Of a stretch of 45,731 nt of DNA, positions 39,982-45,731 are shown piece by piece. Position numbers and translations under genes: made by a program. The DNA is taken from the NCBI GenBank assembly GCA_964513565.1, contig CAZENE010000028.1, positions 1-45,731 of the forward strand, read 5' to 3'. The notes under the pieces are model-generated. The model was given only the letters and a program-made list of their open reading frames with translations. It ran no database searches and was not told where the DNA came from. Source of the DNA: Delta-02 sp964513565 (GTDB lineage: Bacteria > Desulfobacterota > Syntrophorhabdia > Syntrophorhabdales > Syntrophorhabdaceae). Each line of letters opens with the position of its first letter. The first letter of the stretch is position 1.

Positions 39982-41504
39982 TTACAAATAAACCTGTTTC
40001 TAAGAATGAATTGCCTGAAGGATGGGCTTGGGCAAATTTGGGCGATCTGGTTGATGATTCCAAGCAAGATCTTGTGGATGGCCCTTTTGGATCCAACCTC
40101 AAGTCCTGTGAATATCAGTCCGAGGGAGTACCTGTACTAAAAATTCAAAATATTAAGAATAATAGATTTGTTGATAAGAATATTGATTTTATAAGTAAAG
40201 AAAAAGCCGATAGCCTTATCAGACACTCTTTCAAATCCGAAGACTTGATCATAACTAAATTAGGGAATCCTTTGGGTGCTTGTTGTAAAGTTCCCAATAA
40301 ATATACTTTCGGGATTATTGTTGCCGACTTGATGAGGCTTAGACCTAGTAAGCAAAAGGTGATTGCTGATTATTTACTCCATGCGATTAACAGCGAAATC
40401 ACTCAAAAACAGTTTAAATCAATTACTAAAGGTACAACACGACCTAGGGTTAATCTTACAATCGTTCGTGAAATAAAAATTCCCCTTCCTCCTCTTCCAG
40501 AGCAACCCCGCATCGTAGCCAAGATAGAAGAACTCTTCAGCGAGTTGGACAAAGGTGTGGAAGCCCTCAAGACCGCTCAGCAGCAACTCAAGGTCTACCG
40601 TCAGGCCGTCCTGAAATGGGCATTTGAGGGAAAATTAACAGAGGAATGGCGAAAACAGCAGAAACATTTGCCCACGGCATCGCAACTGCTGGAGCAAATC
40701 AAAGACGAATGGGAAAAGCTAACAAAGGCTAATGGTAAAAGACTAAAACCAATAGCCCGGATTACTGAAACGGAATTAGCTGGACTGCCAATCTTACCAT
40801 CGGGGTGGGCCTGGGTTAGATTAGGCGAAATTACTTATTCCGTTAAGGATGGTCCCCACTACAGCCCTCCATATCAAGATAAAGGTATTCCTTTTATTTC
40901 TGGAGGCAACATAAGGCCGGAAGGCGTTGATTTTACAAATATAAAATATATCTCTTCCGAACTAAATAGAGAACTAAACAAAAGATGCAAGCCTGAAGTA
41001 GGTGATATTCTTTATACAAAAGGTGGCACAACCGGTATTGCTAGAGTCAATACTTACAATTTTGAATTCAATGTTTGGGTTCATGTTGCAGTTTTAAAAA
41101 TACTAAATTCTACGGTTCCATATTACATCCAGAATGCCTTGAATTCTCATCATTGCTATAAACAATCACAACAATATACTCATGGCGTAGGCAATCAGGA
41201 TTTGGGACTTACTCGGATGGTAAATATTACTCTTCCGATATGTTCAATTGAGGAACAAATTCAAATTGTCCACGAAATAGAAACCCGACTCTCCGTAGCC
41301 GATAAACTCGAAGAAGCCATCTCTCAAAGCCTCCAGCAGGCCGAAGCCTTGCGGCAGAGTATTTTGAAGAAGGCCTTTGAAGGAGAACTGGTTCCTCAAG
41401 ACCCGAATGATGAGCCGGCATCAAAGCTCTTGGAACGTATCGAGGCGGAGAAGGCTACACAAAAACCGGAAAAGAAAACCCGCAAGAAGAAGGCAAATCC
41501 ATGA
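39978..41504 (+). CDS. hsdS: Type I restriction-modification specificity subunit S
   Basis: Recognises the bipartite target. The 508-residue product has two target-recognition domains (about 10-175 and 265-420), each starting LPEGWAWANLGDL or LPSGWAWVRLGEI. Each is followed by a helical conserved region: EELFSELDKGVEALKTAQQQ with LKWAFEGKLTEEW, and IETRLSVADKLEEAISQSLQ with LKKAFEGELVP. Two full TRDs mean an asymmetric bipartite site; its sequence cannot be predicted here. Coupled by GTGA to hsdR and ATGA to hsdM. Order R-S-M. Confidence 0.96.
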   Translation: MITNKPVSKNELPEGWAWANLGDLVDDSKQDLVDGPFGSNLKSCEYQSEGVPVLKIQNIKNNRFVDKNIDFISKEKADSLIRHSFKSEDLIITKLGNPLGACCKVPNKYTFGIIVADLMRLRPSKQKVIADYLLHAINSEITQKQFKSITKGTTRPRVNLTIVREIKIPLPPLPEQPRIVAKIEELFSELDKGVEALKTAQQQLKVYRQAVLKWAFEGKLTEEWRKQQKHLPTASQLLEQIKDEWEKLTKANGKRLKPIARITETELAGLPILPSGWAWVRLGEITYSVKDGPHYSPPYQDKGIPFISGGNIRPEGVDFTNIKYISSELNRELNKRCKPEVGDILYTKGGTTGIARVNTYNFEFNVWVHVAVLKILNSTVPYYIQNALNSHHCYKQSQQYTHGVGNQDLGLTRMVNITLPICSIEEQIQIVHEIETRLSVADKLEEAISQSLQQAEALRQSILKKAFEGELVPQDPNDEPASKLLERIEAEKATQKPEKKTRKKKANP

Positions 41505-42979
41505 ACGATAAGGCATCAAACATCATTTCTAAGGTCTGGAGCTTCTGCAATACCCTTCGTGATGACGGCGTGGGATACGGCGACTATTTGGAACAATTGA
41601 CCTATCTTCTATTTCTCAAACTGGCCGATGAATTTTCTAAACCGCCCTACAATCGACCCTTGTTGATCCCGAAAACCCACGATTGGGAAAGCCTTATAAC
41701 CAAACGCGGGGCTGAACTGGAACTTCATTACAGCGCGTTGCTTCGTGAATTGGGAAAACAAAAGGGTATCCTCGGGCAGATCTTCACCAAATCTCAAAAC
41801 AAGATCCAGGATCCAGCCAAGCTCTCCCGACTCATCGACATGATCGACAAAGAACAATGGAGTATCATGGGGGCGGATATCAAGGGAAAAATCTATGAAG
41901 GCCTCCTTGAGAAAAACGCTGAAGATACCAAAAGTGGTGCAGGACAGTATTTTACGCCGAGGCCGTTGATCAAGGCCATGGTGGAATGCCTCCGGCCTAA
42001 ACCGATGAAGACCCTAGCTGATCCGGCCTGCGGCACGGGCGGGTTTTTCTTGGCGTCTTACGACTATATTGTGGCTAATTACGGGATTGACAAAGAAGAG
42101 AAAGAGTTTCTGAAATATAAGACCTTCTATGGCAACGAGATCGTTGCTGGCGCTCGCAGGCTGGCCCTGATGAATATGTTTCTTCACAATATAGGAGATA
42201 TAGATTCGGAAACCTTCATCTCTCCCACCGATTCCCTTGTGGCCGACTCGGGCCTGAGGGTCGATTACGTTCTTACCAATCCTCCTTTTGGAAAGAAAAG
42301 TAGCATGACCTTTACGAACGAGGAAGGGGAACAGGAGAAGGAAGACCTCACCTACAACCGGCAGGACTTCTGGGCAACGACGAGCAACAAACAACTTAAC
42401 TTTGTCCAGCACATCCGCACGATGCTCAAAACTACGGGCAAAGCTGCCGTGGTTGTACCTGACAATGTTCTTTTTGAAGGTGGAGCCGGGGAAACGGTAA
42501 GGAAAAGGCTTTTAGAAACGATGGATCTCCATACGATCCTTCGCCTGCCAACGGGTATCTTCTATGCACAGGGGGTCAAGGCGAATGTCCTGTTCTTTGA
42601 TGCAAAACCTGCCGCCAAAGAACCCTGGACAAAGGAAATATGGTACTACGACTACCGAACCAATATTCATCACACCCTTAAGAAGAATCCTCTCAAGTTA
42701 GAAGATCTGCGAGATTTCATCGAGTGTTATCAACCTGAGAATCGCCATGTCAGACAAGAAACGTGGCACCCGGAAGCAAATCCTGAGGGCAGATGGCGCA
42801 AATTTACGTATATGGATATTATCGCTAGGGATAAAACCAGCCTAGACATATTCTGGTTGCGTGATAAAAGCCTGGCAGATCTGGATAATCTTCCTGATCC
42901 TGATGAGCTGGCCAACGACATAATAGAGAATCTCGAGGCGGCAATTGAAAGCTTTAAGCAGATTGCTCAAAGGATTTAA
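41501..42979 (+). CDS. hsdM: Type I restriction-modification methyltransferase subunit M
   Basis: An N6-adenine DNA methyltransferase that protects the host site with HsdS. The 492-residue product has an N-terminal helical domain (TYLLFLKLADEF), GAGQYFTPRPLIKAMV, SAM-binding DPACGTGGFF (174-183) and catalytic NPPFG (260-264). A C-terminal helical region (SLADLDNLPDPDELANDII) completes it. Intact by motif and length. Confidence 0.97.
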   Translation: MNDKASNIISKVWSFCNTLRDDGVGYGDYLEQLTYLLFLKLADEFSKPPYNRPLLIPKTHDWESLITKRGAELELHYSALLRELGKQKGILGQIFTKSQNKIQDPAKLSRLIDMIDKEQWSIMGADIKGKIYEGLLEKNAEDTKSGAGQYFTPRPLIKAMVECLRPKPMKTLADPACGTGGFFLASYDYIVANYGIDKEEKEFLKYKTFYGNEIVAGARRLALMNMFLHNIGDIDSETFISPTDSLVADSGLRVDYVLTNPPFGKKSSMTFTNEEGEQEKEDLTYNRQDFWATTSNKQLNFVQHIRTMLKTTGKAAVVVPDNVLFEGGAGETVRKRLLETMDLHTILRLPTGIFYAQGVKANVLFFDAKPAAKEPWTKEIWYYDYRTNIHHTLKKNPLKLEDLRDFIECYQPENRHVRQETWHPEANPEGRWRKFTYMDIIARDKTSLDIFWLRDKSLADLDNLPDPDELANDIIENLEAAIESFKQIAQRI

Positions 42980-42984
42980 AGAGA

Positions 42985-44121
42985 TTGCGAACCAGCGTTA
43001 TGACCAGAATACCTCAAAGGCTTTTGGAATTTAGAGAAGCGATTACTGGCTTGAATCCGGACCAACAAAGTATTCCTTATAGTAGCGATTCATGGAAAAA
43101 TCTGTTTCAGAATGATCCGGATGTTAACAGTATTGTGAAAAGATTTCTAGAAAGCATATCCCGAGAAAACGTCAAGGCCTTAGGCGCCGAAGCCGTACGG
43201 GATACTAATAGCGTGAGAAGATTCTTTATTGCCGTCATGATGTGGGGCTACGGCACAACGGCCTACGGACCATATCGCGTCAAAAGGATGCTGGATAATA
43301 GATCTGCCGAAGGGATCCTGCGCGATACTTTGCAGAGGGTCCTGAGTGGAGACATTCAGGCAGCGTATAGAGATTTCGCACTCCGTGGATGTGGTCCCTC
43401 CTTTATGACGAAATATCTGTATTTTATAGGTCTGAGCCTAAACGTAAGACCGCTTCCTCTTATACTTGATTCCCGGGTGGCGCAATCTTTGAAGTCGATG
43501 GATGGCGACGACTCAGGCTGGACGGAATTCATAAAATGTGCAGTTGGCAAAAGGGGGAGTATAAATGTTTTGCCATATCCCGATGGTTACATTCGGTACA
43601 TTGAAACAATGGATCAATGGGCAAAGGAACTTGGTTGTCGGGCAGATGCAATTGAATTATTTCTTTTTGATCCTCCCCAGGGGCTTAGAATTGATGAATC
43701 CAGGAGAGATACTGATGTTAAACAACAACTCCGCGTAAAGGAGTCAATTACGCATACAACGGGGGTTACAATGCAAAAAATAGCGAACGATGTTTTCTGC
43801 CAACATTGCCGTTTATCAATCAAGAAGCTAAAAGAAATGTCTGAGGTTGAAGGGAACGGAGAGAGAATTGAAACATTCGGAAGACAGAGTTTTTTCACTC
43901 TGCATAAAGTCGATACCGAGGAAGGTACTGTGGTGATGAGGCGATCGACAAAGAAATTAACCGCCCTTCTAAAAATTGACACCTTAATTAAAGTCCATGA
44001 TCTCATTCATAGCGGAGCCGTGGGTCTTGACAATCATCAAATAGATGAGGTGGCACATATGTGGGGAAATTATCTAGCGGGATTGCTTAGACATCTTGGG
44101 TGCAGAAAATTGGAGGGCTAA
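42985..44121 (+). CDS. OGG-fold DNA glycosylase-like protein with a long C-terminal domain
   Basis: A 378-residue protein. Residues ~70-240 resemble the 8-oxoguanine glycosylase (OGG, HhH-GPD) fold found in defence loci: FFIAVMMWGYGTTAYGPYRV, FALRGCGPSFMTKYLYFIG, LILDSRVAQSL and YIRYIETMDQWAKELGCR. Lys143 and Asp162 lie 19 residues apart, exactly as catalytic Lys249 and Asp268 of human OGG1, suggesting a lyase-competent glycosylase. Residues ~260-378 add an unknown domain with CQHC (Cys270 region) and a helical end (ALLKIDTLIKVHDLIHSGAV). TTG start with AAAGGA upstream; ATG 43000 is an alternative. It begins 5 bases after hsdM, so it belongs to the operon. Confidence 0.68.
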   Translation: MRTSVMTRIPQRLLEFREAITGLNPDQQSIPYSSDSWKNLFQNDPDVNSIVKRFLESISRENVKALGAEAVRDTNSVRRFFIAVMMWGYGTTAYGPYRVKRMLDNRSAEGILRDTLQRVLSGDIQAAYRDFALRGCGPSFMTKYLYFIGLSLNVRPLPLILDSRVAQSLKSMDGDDSGWTEFIKCAVGKRGSINVLPYPDGYIRYIETMDQWAKELGCRADAIELFLFDPPQGLRIDESRRDTDVKQQLRVKESITHTTGVTMQKIANDVFCQHCRLSIKKLKEMSEVEGNGERIETFGRQSFFTLHKVDTEEGTVVMRRSTKKLTALLKIDTLIKVHDLIHSGAVGLDNHQIDEVAHMWGNYLAGLLRHLGCRKLEG

Positions 44122-44224
44122 TAATAGTTAGGCTTCATGTCACAAAAATCTTGGATATAGGCGCCTATCATTTGATAACATGAGAAGATGAGGTTGGTGA
44201 TAGAGGGAAAAAGAAGGTGAGCCA

Positions 44225-44623
44225 ATGGCAGAAATCTCTCCAAACAGCACGGGAATGTCGGGCGAGTATTTTGTAGCTGCAGAACTTTATCGTAGAGGAT
44301 GGTCGGTTGGGATGACTATCGGAAACGCAAAAGCGGTCGATCTATTTGCAGAAAAGGGTGAAAAGCGAATCGCTGTCCAGGTTAAAGCAATTTTCAAAAA
44401 GAAGAATGTCGGCTGGCCTATTATGAAGGACGCCGTGAAAGCTAATTGTTACTATATATTCGTCAACCTTAATGCCGATAAAATGGAACATCCCGATTAT
44501 TTCATTTGCACCTGCGACGAAGCTAAAAGCAAGATTAAACAATATAAAAAGATAGGTATAGTTGATTTGAATACGATAAATACAGAAGATTTCAAGAATA
44601 ATTGGACAAAGCTAGAGAAATGA
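44225..44623 (+). CDS. PD-(D/E)XK-nuclease-fold-like protein (132 aa)
   Basis: Residues 11-60, starting MSGEYFVAAELYRRGWSVGM, contain a D-x12-Q-x-K pattern (Asp39, Gln52, Lys54 within DLFAEKGEKRIAVQVKA). This is the restriction-endonuclease-like core motif also seen in Mrr and resolvase relatives; Glu14 or Glu20 would complete it. A helix-rich end (KSKIKQYKKIGIVDLNTINT) follows. It has its own ribosome site (AAGGTGA) and stands 104 bases after the OGG-fold gene. Such small proteins are often annotated as unknown; nuclease activity is a prediction. Confidence 0.6.
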   Translation: MAEISPNSTGMSGEYFVAAELYRRGWSVGMTIGNAKAVDLFAEKGEKRIAVQVKAIFKKKNVGWPIMKDAVKANCYYIFVNLNADKMEHPDYFICTCDEAKSKIKQYKKIGIVDLNTINTEDFKNNWTKLEK

Positions 44624-44861
44624 AATGTGATAATCACGTCGTTTCACTATCGTACCGATAATGGAAAGCAGGTCTGTTTTATCCATTTGAGTTTTGAGTA
44701 AGCGGTCCCGCAGGAGATTCCTTTTCAGATCTAGGGGGCAGAGAGGTTGTTCGGCCGAAGAATCCTTTTCTCAGATTTGAAGCAACCTTATTAAACTATT
44801 TCTTCATCCGTGATCTAGCGTACGTGATTTTCCTGACTCTTTTGAGGTGAATCTATAACCG

Positions 44862-45611
44862 ATGAAAATGATAAATCCAGCAGTTCGGTATCGAAAAAGG
44901 ACCTATCAGTTAGAGGTTTGCCTCCCATGCCTTTGGCCACTTGATAGTTACGCATGGAATGTAATCAACGACATCGAACATAGGACAATTCAGGTGATTG
45001 ATCCGAATGACCGTGATGCTCATGAATGTTTGCTCGATTCAGATGGAGCATATCTAGTTGATAGCGACGCAAAATTGACCGTTCCCCTCGAAGATTGGTT
45101 GGCAGTTGGTTGTCAAAGGATACGCTGGGAAAGACCTGGCGAGGATATGCCAGATGATGTAGTAGGTACATATAGTTCCAATGTTGACATTACATTCGGA
45201 ACTCCATATGACGAGTCTAAGCCTCTTGGACCATCTGTGTTTGTAGGAGAGATTATCTTACCTACTAAAATACAACGGGCATTTAACTCCTATTTCGAGG
45301 AAGCATTACCAAAGAATCTCGTAAATGCATTTCAATTTATTCTTGCTCATGAGCTTGTTCATGTTTTTGATATTCTGAAATATCTAGCCGCCGCGTTCAT
45401 GAATTGGCGTGCTTTTCGGAGAAACATTCTTGGTGAGGGGGGTAGTACCGATTTGGTGTATTCCAGGATGTCAGATAAAACAATGTTTATAGATAACTAT
45501 GGCCAGCAAAATGAGCTGGACCGTATCCGCCGCTGTTGGCCATCACGGGCCGAAGATTGGTTTCAAACAAGAGAACTTAGTTGGGAACAGCTCTTTCCGA
45601 ATGAGAAATAG
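44862..45611 (+). CDS. Putative zinc metallopeptidase-like protein (HExxH)
   Basis: A 249-residue protein with FILAHELVHVFDIL, giving the zinc motif His163-Glu164-Leu-Val-His167. A third ligand is not certain; Glu and Asp residues follow in GEGGSTDLVY and WPSRAEDWF. Residues 1-~130 are a beta-rich region without motif. No signal peptide or membrane helix, so it is likely cytoplasmic. No family recognised; the HExxH may be structural or non-catalytic. It stands 238 bases after the nuclease-fold gene with GAGGTGA about 13 bases before the ATG. 44624-44861 shows no gene. Confidence 0.55.
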   Translation: MKMINPAVRYRKRTYQLEVCLPCLWPLDSYAWNVINDIEHRTIQVIDPNDRDAHECLLDSDGAYLVDSDAKLTVPLEDWLAVGCQRIRWERPGEDMPDDVVGTYSSNVDITFGTPYDESKPLGPSVFVGEIILPTKIQRAFNSYFEEALPKNLVNAFQFILAHELVHVFDILKYLAAAFMNWRAFRRNILGEGGSTDLVYSRMSDKTMFIDNYGQQNELDRIRRCWPSRAEDWFQTRELSWEQLFPNEK

Positions 45612-45691
45612 CTCCATTAGATAGTAGCTCCCATACGATTAGATATTCGGCGTCAATAACATCGAATTGCAACTAGATGCCTATTCCGATG

Positions 45692-45731
45692 AAGTCGGCC
45701 ACGCATTATGAACCAAGTCGGCCACCCATTC
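45692..45731. mobile_element. IS21-family-like terminal repeats at the window edge
   Basis: AAGTCGGCCACGCATT (45692-45707) and AAGTCGGCCACCCATT (45715-45730) are near-identical repeats with a 23-bp period. This multiple-copy terminus is typical of IS21-type elements. The element body is beyond the window. Confidence 0.55.

Larger units (their letters stand above)
30337..45731. mobile_element. Integrated accessory island at tRNA-Glu (right end not in window)
   Basis: It starts directly after tRNA-Glu with a tyrosine integrase, followed by excisionase-like and phage-type replication genes, small unknowns, a Type I restriction system and further accessory genes. The DNA is visibly more AT-rich with longer intergenic gaps than the housekeeping block on its left. 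No repeat of the tRNA 3' end (TTCGAATCCCCCTGGGGAC) was found to the right, so the far attachment site lies beyond 45731 or the right part belongs to a second insertion. Confidence 0.7.

Noticed and set aside
30337..45731. Second copy of the tRNA-Glu 3' end (attR)
   Set aside because: Scanned for TTCGAATCCCCC and related pieces; none seen inside the window.

Overview
The window looks like chromosomal DNA of a Gram-negative, probably anaerobic bacterium of the deltaproteobacterial (Desulfobacterota-like) type. This is an inference from gene content: a Tad/Flp pilus locus with a sigma-54-like promoter, the quinolinate route to NAD (nadB-nadA-nadC), a molybdenum-cofactor operon with a MoeA fused to a periplasmic-binding-protein-like domain, and a queA-tgt-yajC / rpsF-rpsR-rplI-dnaB / gap-pgk-tpiA-secG arrangement. 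No 16S gene or other decisive marker is present.

Layout. (1) 1-700, minus strand: end of a Tad pilus locus (partial prepilin peptidase, small Flp pilin, candidate sigma-54 promoter and upstream activator palindrome). (2) 828-4640, minus: tRNA-His and a five-gene operon (membrane protein, ParB-like, spore-photoproduct-lyase-like radical SAM, SDR, DUF4013 membrane protein) behind a good sigma-70 promoter, divergent from a flavin reductase. (3) 5308-6135, minus: cytidylate-kinase-like/BON fusion with a frame-breaking 11-bp duplication at its start. (4) 6250-15642, plus: housekeeping block queA-tgt-yajC, rpsF-OB-fold-rpsR-rplI-dnaB-pgsA, gap-pgk-tpiA-secG and tRNA-Leu. (5) 15720-18713: a small zinc-ribbon protein, a decayed IS256-family element, a MEDS-PAS-PAS protein without output domain, and a second IS remnant. 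The IS ends sit in arrays of a 7-bp repeat that also occurs alone elsewhere. (6) 18714-24718: a PIN-like (NYN) protein, then a tightly coupled molybdenum-cofactor operon moeA, moeA-PBP, moaA, moaC, a 37-codon MOSC tail and mog. (7) 24767-30058: three envelope-type proteins and the nadC-nadA-nadB operon. (8) 30177-30336: tRNA-Lys and tRNA-Glu.

From 30337 to the right edge lies an integrated accessory island, beginning 28 bp past tRNA-Glu with a tyrosine integrase that reads toward the tRNA. Its left arm (minus strand, one strong promoter at 34934-34963) holds an excisionase-like HTH protein, a phage-type replication protein, a RecA-like ATPase and small unknowns. Its right arm (plus strand) holds a DUF932 protein, a complete Type I restriction-modification operon hsdR-hsdS-hsdM, an OGG-fold DNA glycosylase-like protein with a long extra domain, a PD-(D/E)XK-like small protein and an HExxH putative metallopeptidase. 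It ends at terminal repeats resembling an IS21-family end. No second copy of the tRNA-Glu 3' end is visible, so the island probably continues past the window.

Most promising for novelty: the hsdRSM + OGG-fold + nuclease-fold + metallopeptidase cluster, the heptad repeats tied to IS ends, the MOSC mini-ORF, the start-codon duplication at 6125-6146, and the apparently leaderless genes nadC and the NYN protein.
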